From Colletotrichum lupini (lineage: Eukaryota; Ascomycota; Sordariomycetes; Glomerellales; Glomerellaceae), in assembly GCF_023278565.1 (NCBI RefSeq), contig NC_064682.1, forward strand, positions 2,852,001 to 2,916,000: a stretch of DNA of 64,000 nucleotides, in the 5' to 3' direction. Below, one piece after another: positions 11,482-24,995 of this stretch (position 1 is its first letter; each line of letters starts with the position of its first letter). A program made the position numbers and the translations under genes. The notes under the pieces were generated by a model. The model saw only the letters and a list, made by a program, of their open reading frames with translations, did not search any database and was not told where the DNA came from.

Positions 11482-14400
11482 ATTATAAGCCTAGCTCTAA
11501 CTTAGACCCCTATACCTCTATTAAAAAGTTACTTCTTAAGGACTGCGGTTTACTATATCCTTTTTTATAATATTATTTAACCCCTATTACGTTCGTTAAC
11601 CTTATTCCTAAACGAACTAATGTCTTCCGAAAAGACTACCGATACTCCTAGGCGAAAGCTTAATTACTAACGAGACTAGCCTAAGTAGTACCTCGCTCTA
11701 TAAGTTAAGGCCCGGTCGAAGGACGTCTAGGACCTACTAGACCCGGACGACCTTATTTCCCTATCGAATCTATTACTCTTTACTAAGTCCATTCTTTCGA
11801 TCGAGGAGTACGTTAAGATACGAAATACTACTTAAAATTAAGTATATAAGACGGCCTCGACCGAATACTAACGAAGACTTGAGGAGTTTACGTAATAATA
11901 AACTAAATAGTTAGGAGGCGAGACTATAGTCGAACTAGCGACTAGAAACGCTTAAATTAAGTAACTAGTTACTCTAACGAAACCGAAGGCTATAATAGCG
12001 AATTAGGTACGTCTTATTAAAGAATACGCCTCTTTTATTTAATAAACCGTATTTAAAACGATCTCTTACTTAAGAAAAGAGAGATCGTACGAATTAATAA
12101 ATCGCTAGATCTCTTTTATAATCGCTTAAGAAATCTTAGAGGACGCGAAAGAGGAGCTTATTAATTCCTTAAACTACTCCTTTTATATTATAATTAAGGT
12201 TCTTAAGTAAAAGTACGCACCGAGCGACTTTAGTTCGCTTATAATTATAAAAAAGGAATTTAACGCGGTTATAAATAGGGCGAACTCTAGCGTTAGCTTA
12301 TTAACCTAGATTAAAAACTTTTTCTTAGCCTACTATTAAGTAACGTAGCTTAAGCTACCCGAAGTCTAGGGGACCCTCGCTTCGAAAACCTTTCTTTATA
12401 TAACTATACGTCGCTTCGCCCTAAACTAATCTAACTAAGAGCTCGCTAAGATCGTTAAACTAAAGCGAAAAGGGGAAGCGATCCCTAATATAGGGTATTA
12501 TACCGAGATCTTCGACGACTTTTTATATAAAAAAGCGGTATATAATAAGAATTATAAACGAACCCCTATAATATTCGTAATATTAATAGGTTACTTAGAT
12601 TCCCCTAAGTAGAATAAAGCGACTCCTAACTCGTTTACTAATTACCTTTATAAGGGGACCTACCGCTAAAAGCTAATAAACTATATAAAAGTAGAGCTTA
12701 CTTTAATAAGTAAAATAAAGTTAGAACATATTTAGCTAGGCGCCGACGATACTTAGAAAATAATTTCCCGCTTAAACTAGGAAAAGTATACCGACCTCCG
12801 TACCGACCTCGCTTAAAAAGGCTAGATCTATATAAAACCCCCTTCTAAATAGAGTAATAGTAACCGAGGTCGCTTCTAAAAAACGACTAAAACCGGCAAG
12901 CTAAGTAATAAAAAGAACTCTAAGGGAACCTACCCCTTAAATATCGTAGCTATAATTATTAACGTTAGTCTGCTCCCTAAGCTAAGCACGGAGGGAAATA
13001 AGAATAGTAATCCTACTATCTTCTCTATCCCCTTTACTAGCCTACACCTCCTTTTTAAGAGCATAGTTATAAATAACTATAGTACCGTCTACCTCGTTAA
13101 TAACTAATCGCTTCTAGAGCCGGATTCTATTTAATAAAGCGATAGCTCGGAGAATATAGATTTTAAAACGGCCTCCTATCCTATTATTACTAAGAGAACG
13201 AGGATTATATATAATATTTTTATAAAACCGAAGGGGCCTAGGATAGAGCACCTTACTCTCTATAATATCGGTTTTATTAAGAACTTCTATATAAACGTCG
13301 TATTAAAAGCTCTCTTCCGAAAGACTAGTATTTAGTACTTAGGTTTCGATTATACCCTTCGGTTCGGTAGCGAATCTAGGAATATTATTATTAAGTAGCT
13401 CGAGAGGAAGGTTAATCTAGTCTTTTTAGAATATAAGCCCTATTCGTCCTATTTTCTACTTAGAAATTAGTCTTCGCTCGTTAATATAATTTTAGTATAT
13501 AGCGCTTAGCGCCCACGTTCTTTATACTAATTAAGGAACGACCGATCGGATATAGCCTAGCTCTAGTACTTTAGATCTAGATATCTCGCGCTAATAGTAC
13601 TCGAGAAGCTCGTCCTAGCCGCTCGGGGGGTAAGGATTAAAGGACTAAGCCGTTTAGAATACTAATACTATATAACTACTTATACGAAATAGGTTATCTT
13701 ACGACGTACCTTAAAACGAAAAGTAACCCGACCCTATTATAGGATCTTATAGGACCTCTTTAACTACTTACTAGCTTACGAACGAAGTAAGTAGCTAATA
13801 CTAATTAAAGACGAGTATTCGGGTAGGATCTTCGTCTTCTTACGAGTTACGAAGACCTATGATATAGTATTTAGGGTCTTATACTTTTTTAAACGATAAG
13901 TACGTATATAAAAGGGCGTAGCCGTCTATAAGATCCGATAAGACGTAGAACGTATAGTAATCGCAATTAACGGCGAAACTCGTTTTTAGATATAGGTACG
14001 GGAGCTAAGAATAGACTTAGAGACTACTCCTCTATATATAAAAGAACCGAATAGAGGAAGGGAACGAGCTAGCTAGGAAATTATTAATAAAGCGATTAGT
14101 ATAATATCGGTAGCTAGCTTACTAAACGAACTCTGGGTAAAAGCTATATTAGCCGTAGCCTACTTATACGATATTAGCCCTAGGTAACGCACTAATTAGC
14201 TATTATTAATTTAAACTAAAGAAGTCTAGTTCGCTTATTATTTTAAGTAGTAGTAACTAATAAATGCGCCGAAGCTCGCCCGCGATCTACGTCCTTATTA
14301 GGGGTAGACGTATATATACGGCTATAGAGCGTACCTTTTTAAAAGGGACCGTAAGAAAGGAATCGATAAGAGACGCTTTAAAATAGAGCAGAGGGGATAT

Positions 14401-17400
14401 ATTAGGTACCTCGTAAGTTACGTACCGAACGCCCATAACCTATATAAGATCTAGATCCCCTCGCTTTTAGAAGTTATTATTACTTAAAATATAACGTTCG
14501 ATAAGATAGCTTTTTACTCAAAGGATAATACTAAAACCGTAATTCGTTTACTTAAGTCGAGGGCCGTAGTAAATAAGATCTAATAGCCGCTTAAAATAAT
14601 CGAACCTAAGCTCTAATTACTTAGAATCGTAAATAAGAAAGAGGCCGTATTAATTAATAATAAAAAGTAGCTATCGCTACTTATACTCGTTCTATAAGAA
14701 GTAAATAAGGCTATAAAAAAGCCTAGTTCGTTTTTAAGTAAACGAGGTAAGTAGCTACTTACTCCTAAACTAACCCTAGATTTTAAAAGTCTAGAGTTAA
14801 ATATAAACCTCGCTTAGCTAACTGAGGTTATAAACGAGGCCGTAGGGGAAGTCGATCCTCTTATTAAGAGGATCGAAGATATAATATACGTATAAATAAA
14901 AATAAAGACTTCTTAGAGCTCTTATAGGGAGGATCTTTTTACTTAACTAAACCCTAACGAACCCCTTTAGTAAGCGAGCCTATACTAAGAAATAAAAATA
15001 GTAAACGACCTAGCTAGCGACTCTAATATAGTTAGTATATATAGCTAAGAGGAGGACGGGTATACTAAACGAAGCCGGAGGTTAAGAAACTAACCGCTAG
15101 AGGTATTTATTTAAGACCCGAGTCGACGAGAGCGACTTAGGTAGTACTCTTTCTATACTTAGGTAAAAAGAGACTAGGACTCCTTTTTTAATACGTATAT
15201 ACTTAATTAGTAAAAAGTAGTTAACGAGGTAACCTAGGGGTATCGGATACTATATTACTACGTTTATACCGTAATTAGTAAAACGAAGTACGTTTTACTA
15301 ACTGCGGTTTAATTTAACCGAATCCACGCGGATTAATTAATTACCCCTCTAGGGAAGTAGAAGGATATTCTTAAAATACTAGAACCTCTAAGAAGTTAAT
15401 TCGTAGAGGTAGTATAGTTAGAAATCTAGAAGCTAGAGGAAATGAATACTTAGAAAGTAGTTAGTAGGGCGTCGGTTACCTCTAAGCCGATACCCTTTAA
15501 ATGGGTATTTAATTATAAGCTAAATAGCGATAATTACCTCGATCGTTATAAAGCGAGAATTTGCGTTAGGGGGGACTTTTAAGAATAATACCTTTTAGAA
15601 AAGACCTACGCAGCGACGCTAGCTACTAAGACGTTTAGGGTAGCTATAGCTATTACTACCTAATTCGATTTAGAAGTTTACTAATATAATATTATAAACG
15701 CCTTTCTAAACGTAATTAGAAAGCTAGGCGACCCCCCTATTATTTATAAGCTTCTAAATAGCTTTTATAAGCTAAGAATATGCGTCGAACTCGAGTAGGC
15801 CTTATATAGCGCCCGCGACGCTCTATTATTATAATACGAGGAGCTAGCGTTAACTTTTAAAAGTCTAGGTCTCTTACTTATAAGCGAGGACCCGTGCCTA
15901 TTTTAAGATTTTGCTAAAAGGGTCCTAGTCCTCTTTTACGTAAATAATATCCTCGTTCTCTATTATAAAGACTATGTCTACGAGGCTAGTTAAGTAACCG
16001 AGGGACTTAAAAAGAAGTACGAGATAAAAGACTAGGGGCTAGTCTCGTAATATCTTAGGATAAGGGTCGTTCGTAATTAACTAAATAAAAAGATCTACTT
16101 AGCCTACGATTAGTATTTTAAGAGGGTAGCTAAGAAGTTCGATCTTACCGACTTTACTACTCTTACGACCCCGTTACTAACGGTCCTAATTAAGAAGAAC
16201 CTAGGGATTATATCCCCGAGCGAGACTAAGTCTTTTTAAGAGAAGGTCGGATCGATATTATATATAGCAATTATAATTTAGCCCGACGTCGCTTTTATAT
16301 ACGCTCTACTCTCTTAGTTCCTAACGAACCCATCCCGTTAGTATTATTCTATTATAAATTAGGTTATACAATATCTTTTTTATATACGATACTTAGTAAT
16401 ATACTTCGGGATCTCGGGGGGTAGCTAGGTACTACTAATCGTAAGCGACGCTTCGTTTATAAATAATAAAGAGACCCGAAGATCCTCGTAGGGTTTTATA
16501 ATCTCCTTTTTTAATAGCCTCGTTTAGTAAAAAGTAGCTCGTTAGAACATAATAACTACGTCGATTATAAAGGCCGAACTACTAAGCTTAGAATATATAG
16601 CTAAGGAAATACTCGCTCTTAAACGCCTTTTTAAAGATATCTCGCTCGAGCTTAGTAACGTATAGAAAGTATATTACGATAATTATTAAATAATTAGACT
16701 CGTAATAGAAGAAGGGGAACGTATCTTAACTTACCTATACTACGTCGATATTTAGAATATATAACTACGATAAGAGCACTCGAGAGGCTTATTCTAGGTA
16801 GTCTATATACCGACGAATAAAATACTAGCCAACGGTCTTATAAAGAACCTTTCTAAAGCGAGGTTCGAGTACTTCGTATCGCTCCTAAATATAAAAAATA
16901 TACGAGAGATAATTATACTAAACGAGGGGACGTTTAAAAAGTAGCAAAACGGCCCGGGGGGCCCGGTTCTTAATTAAAAAACGTAGCCCATAGCTAGGGA
17001 GCATAAAGTCGCTCCGGCGACCCCGTCGGGTTACCTAGGAAGAGGCTATTTACTTAAGAGGGTAAGCGCGTATTTATTTAAAAAAGACTTTAACGCGGGC
17101 TATACGCCCGGAGGGATATATAAACCGATAAAAATATTAATTCCGATTTAAATACTATTTACCTTCGTAAGCGAAGTAGCTAATACCGTTACGTCCTTAA
17201 TAAGTTTTTTTAACAACGCTTTTAGTATAAAGAGAGCGCTTATAGACGCCTCTCTTACTAGGGCCTTGTTTATATAAACCCCCTTACCCTTTCTTTTATT
17301 TAAGAAACCGTCGTACTTAAGGGCCTTATATAACGCCGCCGTCGCGCGAGTTAAGGTCTATATATCGGATTATAAATAATAAATAAAACGAGGACGGCTT

Positions 17401-17810
17401 AGAACTTACTTTATAAAGTATAAGCGGTTTTATATTAATAGCTATAGCTATTACTAACTTTCTTATTACCTCCCGCTTAAAGTATAGGAACTTTATACCT
17501 AGGAACTATATATACCCCTTAGGAATAGGGGCATAACCCGACTTTTTATAGGTTTAGTAGCGTTAGTATTTATTACTAATACGCGAACTTAAGAAGTACG
17601 TACCGTCCGAACGGCTACTAAGGGCGCTCTTAATATACCTAAGGTATTTATAACCGGACGGGGGAGGTAGAAGTACCGGCTCGTATTAAACCTTAGTACT
17701 AAAAATAGTATTAAGAGGGTCCGCTACTAAGAATTAGTTCTATAAACGACGATAGTTAAAAAAGTATTATACGTACGGTTAACTACTTTATACCCTTTAG
17801 GAGGAGGCGA

Positions 17811-18005
17811 GAGAGGGGGCTATAAACCTACTTTACCTCTCTAATCCTCCTAGGGAAAGTCTTCTTTTTCTTTTCCTCTTTATTTAAAAAGAGGCGAGGG
17901 AGGGGGCTATAAACCCTCTTTACTTACGCCGTCCTCTTAAGAAACGAGGACGTCTTCTTAACCTCTAAAAGGGAGTAAGGGAGGGGGCTATAAACCCTCT
18001 TTACC
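17811..18005 (+). repeat. Imperfect ~84-bp tandem repeat around gggggctataaacc
   Basis: The core gggggctataaacc starts at 17,815, 17,902 and 17,983, each followed by a ctctttac-like stretch. It lies in the long non-pol segment before the 3' LTR of the nested copia. The repeats kept their G-runs although the surroundings are RIP-mutated. Confidence 0.7.
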
Positions 18006-18731
18006 TCTATTACCCTCTTAAATAACTCGTTCAGCTATAAGGCCGCCGCTTATTAAATAAAGTAATTAGATTAATATTAAATAAACGAAGGCCGTACTAT
18101 AACTAAAGTAGGGGACGAGGGAATATTACTTACCTATTTCGGGCTTATAGGGGGGGCTAGGGGAGCTGCCGCTCTTCCCTAAGGCCGTAGCTTTAAGCTT
18201 ATACTTCTTAGCCTCTCGTACTATAGTAGTACGAGCGCGGTTTCTAGCCGATCGTTTTAGTAATATCTAAATAAAAACGATACTATTAATAAAAATCCTT
18301 TTTTAATAATGCGTACGCATAGGAACGCGGGTACGGAAATAAAAAGTAAGGGTATATACGTACGGTAGTAATATAAGTATAGGTTAAAGAGGGGAGGAAA
18401 GTTAGTACTATGGGTAGCGGTAAGAAATTTATATATTTACTACCCTTAACTCGTAAGTCGATTATTTAGCTAATAAGAGGCCGTCCCTCGGTCGTACCTT
18501 CTGTTAATAATATAGCCTTAAGATTACTTATAGTAACGAACACGGAGGTTAATCTACGGCTAATTTACCCCTCGCTTATAACTCTACGCGCAGACCGATT
18601 TACTTTATAATTCCTTTTATAAATAGATTCCTATATATTAGTATTTAGCTTTCTATTTTTAGTAGACCTTTTTATAATAATACGGGTAGTTAGGCGCGCT
18701 TTTTTTAGACGTGCATTCGTCTAGGGGGGTA

Positions 18732-18913
18732 TATCATAATAGCTTTAACTATCTATAGCCTTACCGCACGTTACGTAACCTTAGTTATATAATTACCGAG
18801 GCCTACTTCGCTCGCACCCTCTATATTAGAGCGAGCTTCGTACCTATTTCCTATTTCTAATAAATAACCGTTCTCTTTATATACGTCGATGCCCCTATAG
18901 TGACTCTACGACA
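18732..18913 (+). repeat. 3' LTR of nested RIP-degraded copia
   Basis: 182 bp, ending ctctacgaca, which keeps the canonical CA lost in the 5' copy (ctctataata). attac follows it. Confidence 0.9.
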
Positions 18914-21900
18914 ATTACGTAAGTAGTACTATTTATTAAGACGAGCTTAAATAGGCCTTTCTATCCTTTACTTTCTCACTAGACTTTAATATCTAACTAT
19001 AATAGTAAATTAATAATATAGGAAATATTTAGTCCGTTTTAAGTAGTTAGTACCTCGCTTATTTACTTATTAATATAAAGTCTGCGGACTTTTTTTATTA
19101 CTTTTTTAACTACTTTTATACGTTAAGTAATATTTAGTAATAATGGAGATTTATTAGAAGTGCGTAGAAAAGCTCCGAAAACAAGGAGTATAAGAACGAG
19201 GCTATTTAGGCTAACTATATCGTTAACTACTTTAATTACGGCTTAAAATATAGCCTCTGCGCTTATCGATAAGTATTTATTTTAAATAATATTATATACC
19301 TTTTTAAGTACCGCGTGGTATTTCTTAGCCTTACTAATACTATTATAAGCTTCGATAGGTATTTCCTTAACCTTAATAAATATAAATTTAGTAAAAGATT
19401 TAAACTCTGCGGCGCTAAAGTTCTTATTAATATTTATAATAATCTAGTTTAGTAAACCGAGGTAAACGTCGATTTAATATAGCTAAAGAGCTTCTTATAT
19501 ATACTTCGTAGTTATATTTACGAGGAACTTTGCTATTTAAAAAGAAGTAGTAGTATTAATAACGTAAAGTACTAGTCGGTTAGTACCCTTATAATTTATT
19601 AAATATATTATATTAATTACGACTTTATAATTAAAATCGTAATTATTTCTTAGGGTGAATTTAAATTAGCTAGGGGTAGTAGCGTTAAGTTAGTATTATT
19701 AATAGATCTTCGTAAGCTTCTCGAGGGCTACGATCTCTATATCGTTACTAAATTACTAAAGTAGTTTTAAGAAACGAGGAACTAAAGGGTAGCCGAAGCG
19801 CTAATATAAGCGGCGCAATTCGCTCTCTATTAAGTAGTTAGTAATAGCTTTTTTATTATTAAAGAGCAGAAGCTAAGGGTATCCCTATTTATAAATAATA
19901 AGTATTATAATATCTCCTTTAACTAGTAAGTTATTAATATTATTAAAGTATACTCATAGCTTATCTATATCCTTTAAGTAGTATAAGAAAGGAGTATTAG
20001 TTAATAAGATATAAAAAGTAATATTACTAAATAGGGTACTAACGACCGTAAATCCTAATAACCTTACGGGTTTATTATTATTAAATCGAATACCTACTTT
20101 ACTAGCTCTAGAGGTATTAAAAGTAACTTTAAGTCGTCGCTATTATAATACGAGGAGTTAAGGGTAGCCCGTAATTAAGAATTCCGTAGCGCCAGTATTA
20201 AGTATAATACTTTAAAAGTCCCCTAATAAGTACTTCCTATTTAACGAAAAAGAGGTCGCTAGTTTTATAAGCTTAGTTAACTCGTTAATAAAAATAGTAT
20301 TAATAAGGCTATGTTTTATTACCTAGGTAGCGAGGATGTTTATAAGGGTTCTACCGCTAGTAGTAGTCGTAAGGTATATTATTAAGATCTAGACTTCGTC
20401 CTCGTAGTTATTTTGATAGTTAAAGTCGAGGTTATTAAAGTATTAAATTATAGTATTATTATCGTCGTTGTTAGTAAGGGCGGTTCCTTTATAAAAGGCG
20501 AGGAACTATAAGTATAAGCTCGGTATAGATCTCTTATTTCTTTTTTTACTATTTTTATACTTCTTATATACTTAACGTTACTTTTTTTTTAAGTACTTAG
20601 TTAATTAATAGCCGGTCTTATAATAAACGAAATACTTTTTATTAATAGTGCCGCGGCTGCGTTAATTCTACTTATTAAATCGGGTCCCTTTATTAGAGTT
20701 ATTATAAGTATAGTTAGTCTAGTAAGTAGCGGGGACCTCTTTATTATAAGTACTATTTTAAAAATACTACTACTACTTACTATAGTTACGCTCTCTCTCT
20801 ATAATATTAATTAAAGTACTAAGCTAGTAGTAAATATTAATAAATATAAGTACCGGGTTAAGTATAGTAAGTCTATATTCTAATATACTACTTACGTAGT
20901 AGAGGAGTTAGTTACTTATATTAAAAATAGATCTCTAGGTAGTTAGTGCTTTATAGAGGATTATAATACGGTTAATTAGCGCTTATAGAATTTATTAATT
21001 CGACTTACTTAGGTTCTTACGAATTATAGAGTATTAATAGAGGTTATAAAGCTTAGCGAGGTAGTTTTAATAGCTCGTAAGCGGCTCGAAGTATTCTTAA
21101 GTCCTCTAGTATATTATATTAAAACTAAGCGGGTTAGAGGTATTACTAAGTTAGTTAAAATAAAAAGTTAACGCCCTTTTCTTAAGTATATTTAAGAAAG
21201 TACCGGAATAGTATCGTCCGCTAATTTTTATTTATTAGTATAGTACTTTAAAAATCCAAAGCTTTTTATTAAAAATATCGTACTTCTCGTTACTATACTT
21301 ATTTTTATTATTATAGAGCTTAGCGAGGTTAATTAATTAGCGAGTATTAAGTATAATATCGTTTTTAGTTTTTATATCGAAATATAATATTTAACAAGGT
21401 GGATTTCGCTATTAAGTAATAATAACTTTATTCTTTAGTTCTTCCTCCTCTTTTTTTTAAAGAGGCGGTAGGTCGGTCGGTCGATAGCGAGGCTAAAGTT
21501 AGAATTTTAATTATTAAGATTAAGCGAGTTAGGGTTATACGGATTCCCTTATTATCTCTCTAGCTTACTAAATAAGATCGTTAGTATTTACTAACTATAA
21601 AAGTAATAAATAGAGAAAGTAAGGATCGTAATATAATATATTAAAGTATTTAGTACGGCTATAATAAGCTACGATCTTTTTAAAAGTCTAGGTAGAGAAG
21701 TATTAGGTATTAAGGGCGCTAGCGATCTTTTTTACTATTTAACTACGATTTCTAATCGTTAAATTAATATTATTATTTATAAAAAAGTTTCTTAGCTTCC
21801 TAAGAATTATACTTTTTATTCTTAAAAAGTCCCCTACTTCTTAGCTTTAGAAGTCGGTTTTAAAGTCCTTTTATAGCTCCTCGCCTATTAAGCCGTCTCG

Positions 21901-23104
21901 ATAGTAATATCTTATTATATAGAGGATAAAGGTATTAAGCTTTTTATTATTTATAAGGGCGGGTATAATATTAAATAAGCCCTATTAAGTTAGGTTAACG
22001 TAGTCCTATTAATAAATTAAAATTAAGTATAGTTCTATAATTTAAGAGTATAAGTAGGCTAGAGGTAATATTAACTAATCGTTAGACCCTTCTTATTTAC
22101 TACTAGGGCCGGCGGTTATTATAATATATTTACGAGGTAAGTTATATAATAAAAGATTACTATAAGATATAATCGTTATATTATAATTATAGTATAACGT
22201 TAGTTAGGTTAGAAAGAGTAGTAAGTCGGTCGTAGCGATCGTTTTAATAGTAATAAGCGGGCTACTATTACTAATTAGAAAATTCTGCTCTTTTAACGAA
22301 GTATATAAATAGAAGGTTACTAAGGTTAGTAAAAGGTTATAAAAAAGGAAGAAAGGCCTTTTATAACCGTACTTTTAGTAATAAATAGAGGATTCTATTA
22401 GTTACTAATTAGTAATTCTTTTTAGTATTTCTCGTACCTTTTTTTATTAGTTTAGTCTCGGAGCTTTTATTAAGTTAGAAAGAGATAGATTTATTAATAA
22501 TATAAAATAGATCCCTACTATTATTACTATCGAAATCTTTTTTTTTTTAGTATCTCGGAATACTTCGCTATTAATAAGAGATTTATTATTAACGTACTTA
22601 TAATTCCGAAGGTCTTGCTATTACTAAGCGCTAGTATATTAGCAATTATTAAATTAATCTTTTAGTAGTTAATCTCCTCTTACCTATTACTAGTTTAAAG
22701 TAGCGCTTAGCTATAATATATTTAAAATAGATTCCTTTACGAGCGGTTCGATTAGAGAGAAGTTAGTAATAGTAATAAAGCTAATAAAAATAATATTAAT
22801 AGTAGAGGTAAGGTTAATAATAGTAGTAAAGTAGTTAATCTTTTTATAGTAGTAGTCTTAATAAAAGAGATCGTATATAATAAAGTACGCTCTCAATAGC
22901 CTACGACTAGTTAATTAGTTATCGGCTAGTAGTAGTAAAAGAGAGCTAAGGTAGTATAAACTAGGCCGCTTATTATTAGTTAGATAGACGGAACTAAGTT
23001 AGTAAGTTAGAATAGTTAGTAAAGTAGGTCGAGGCTATCTTTTTTACGGTTATATCCTTACTAACTTACGGTAAAAATATATATATAATTTAATTACTAA
23101 TTAG

Positions 23105-23331
23105 TATTAGTATATACGTAAGTAGGTTAGACCTTTTAGTTACGATTAGGTTAATAAGTTAGTATAAGTCTATTACGTATATATATAGGAGGGGAAGATC
23201 GTAGGTAGAGCCCGCGGTCCCTTAGTAAGTATAAGTAGGTAAAAGGGTCCGTCTACACGGGCCCAGACTGCCTACCTACTACCCCTACCTAACTACCTAA
23301 TAGGGCCCCTTTTCTACCTCGTAATCTAACA
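23105..23331 (-). repeat. 5' LTR of the minus-strand copia
   Basis: 227 bp. Read on the minus strand it begins tgttagattacgagg, so the canonical TG start is preserved here, whereas the other copy has it mutated to TA. The external flank is attat. Confidence 0.88.
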
Positions 23332-23336
23332 ATTAT

Positions 23337-24112
23337 CCTAGCTAACGAGAGTATAGGTAAGAGCGAATTTACTATATATAATAATATAATTTATTATTTA
23401 TTAATTAAAAATAAGCGGGTAATGAGAAGTATGTTAGTATTAGAGGTTTATAGTATAGTTAACGGCGTTAACCTCTCTTATGCGATTTTAATAACGCTAA
23501 AAAAGATTACCGATCGAATTAGCTTTTTACCTATTTTAATAGTTATTTATACTAATTCCTACTCGCTATACGAATACCTTATTAAATTAAAAACAATAAA
23601 AGAAAAAAGGCTTATAATTAATATTATAGCCCTTAGGTAATCGTATAAAAAGCGCGAGATACTTAAGATCCGTTAGATTAATAATAAAAATAACCTCGTA
23701 AACGCTTTTATAAAAGTAGTATTAAATAAGGGATTAAAGTAATTCGTAAGTAATAAAAAAGTTATTATATAAATAGAAGGATAGGTTATATAAAAAGAGT
23801 AAAGAAAAAGAAAAAAAGGAAACGATATAATAAATAGGCCCGAGGTCGAATTATATTTCTAATTATAATAATTAAATTAATAAAAGAAAGAGAAAGTTAG
23901 TATTAGATTAGAAGTTTAATTTAACCGCGGTATATAGCCGACTACGTAGGGGCTAATTAGGGGCCTTATTTATAATTATTATAGCTAGCTTAACTTATAG
24001 TTAGAACCTCCTTTTTATACCTACTACGCAGATATTTATATAGTTTAATTAATCTCTTCGTTAACTACGGTTCGAACTAACTACCCTATAATAGGGATAC
24101 TAATAGGGTGCC
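23337..24112 (+). pseudogene. Copia RNase H remnant and 3' end of the oldest element
   Basis: The plus strand from about 23,340 encodes a recognisable fungal copia RNase H C-terminus. Blocks such as RSMLVLEVYSIVNGV, YTNSYSLYEYLIKL and KEKRLIINIIALR correspond to the RSVLASE, YTDS.SLYECL.KLGT and EKRLMIDI.. blocks of intact relatives. It continues directly from the segment ending at 8795, so the 14.5-kb minus-strand element split this domain. A run of purines near 23,881-23,896 may be the polypurine tract. AT-rich DNA ends abruptly at about 24,112. Confidence 0.7.
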
Positions 24113-24519
24113 ACATTCCGCTGCCTCATTCGCTGGAGCGATCCCGACCAAGTACTTGGAGGCAGGGAAATCTACCAATCACGACGAACCCAAAACACAA
24201 TAGTGCTCTTCATATCGAAGAAAGTTCTTGTGCTCTGCTGTAGTACGGTTGCTAGAGGCTTTTGGACGGGTTTGCGGTCAACGACTAAGACTTCACATCG
24301 CGATCATGTAGGTACTAGGTATTTGGCCATGGAAGAGCACTGCACATGATTGGAAAATTTTAGCTATTAAAGAAGCAGTTGAGGAGATGCTCAGATCAAG
24401 TAGAATGGAGTTGTCCATAAATAGATGCAGAGAGACTTTGATCAGAATTACGACTTCGTAATACAACGAGATTGAGGAACGAATTGAAGTCAATTCTGTC
24501 CAGACCACCTCCAGTTACA

Positions 24520-24805
24520 ATGTCAAAAAGATCCAGATCATTGGCGACCATGGCCGATGACACTCAGTAAGTTTTGCGTCAATATTACACACTCTACTAC
24601 CCCATCATAACAATTAAACAGAAAGGACTTCGATGTCTCCTCATTCAGATTGGAACGATTTTTAAGCGATCTACCCACGGTCGGTGAGGTTGTGATGATG
24701 AGCCGCTCGGCAACCCCCATATCTACGACACAGCGCAGAACAGAGGACATGAAGCTGGCCATTCGTGACTGGGAGGAGTCATGGTGCAGAGCGAAACCTA
24801 ATTAA
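24520..24805 (+). CDS. Small predicted protein, 76 aa, two exons; function unknown
   Basis: Proposed exons are 24,520-24,566 and 24,622-24,805. The 55-bp intron has a gtaagt donor and an acag acceptor, and the reading frame continues across it to TAA at 24,805. The product is basic at the N-terminus and then charged, with no signal peptide, membrane segment or family I recognise. The gene is only 400 bp from the edge of the RIP-degraded block, so it could also be the surviving fragment of a larger gene. The call rests only on splice signals and the open frame. Confidence 0.35.
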
Positions 24806-24995
24806 GACGAGATACAGTTACCGGAATCGCAGAGGGAATGGGTGTTGTGATAATCAACCAAGACAGGTTGGCCATGACTATCGATGTATAATGATGGCCC
24901 TCGATGCGCCAGTAAAGTGGATTGGACCATCCTCAATAGTCAGACGGCTGTTGCCGAACGCCAAAAGTGAGTTCACTGGTCGCAAGGGCAAAAGA

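Larger units (their letters stand above)
11300..18913 (+). mobile_element. RIP-degraded Ty1/copia element with 182-bp LTRs, nested in the minus-strand copia
   Basis: It is 7,614 bp with 182-bp LTRs and a perfect duplication attac (11,295-11,299 and 18,914-18,918). The plus-strand translation, with stops, shows a reverse transcriptase at about 15,500-16,100 (a DRYKARICVRG block, then an AFLN block and VELE..LYSARDAPLL-like blocks) and an RNase H at about 16,440-16,930 (VSDASF, TEAELLSLEY-like). Upstream, 11,600-15,400 should hold Gag, protease and integrase. Unusually, about 1.8 kb separates the end of RNase H from the 3' LTR. Loss of CpA/TpG is near total while CpG is mostly kept. A second inverted copy lies at 32,135-37,287. 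Confidence 0.9.
8801..23331 (-). mobile_element. RIP-degraded Ty1/copia element, minus strand, carrying a nested copia
   Basis: Two direct 227-bp LTRs bound it, and attat is duplicated outside them (8796-8800 and 23,332-23,336). Minus-strand translation through stops gives a Gag-like region with a degenerate zinc knuckle near 20,600, a GAG-pre-integrase and integrase (about 20,000-19,000), a reverse transcriptase with the degenerate DRKKRIIRY context (about 10,400) and an RNase H end near 9,450-9,900. The nested element at 11,300-18,913 separates integrase from reverse transcriptase. Without it the element is about 6.9 kb. It inserted in the RNase H region of the plus-strand copia that surrounds it. 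It is heavily RIP-mutated and non-coding. Confidence 0.88.
1..24112 (+). mobile_element. Oldest Ty1/copia element of the nest, RIP-degraded and split by later insertions
   Basis: Conceptual translation through many stop codons gives copia polyprotein remnants in plus-strand order: a post-integrase region at about 940-1619, the first half of the reverse transcriptase at about 7546-8150, the second half with a QTDD-type motif at about 8220-8700, the start of RNase H at about 8735-8795, and its continuation after 23,337. The pieces join across the later insertions. CpA and TpG are nearly absent; 12001-12060, in the nested element, has none and ten TpA, and this element looks the same. It runs off the left edge, so its 5' LTR is not seen. 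A 3' LTR probably lies at about 23,896-24,106, but no partner is available to define it. It encodes no intact protein. Confidence 0.75.

Noticed and set aside
24293..24762. Two minus-strand open frames near the AT-rich edge
   Set aside because: The plus strand has a better two-exon structure in the second half; neither minus frame has recognisable features.
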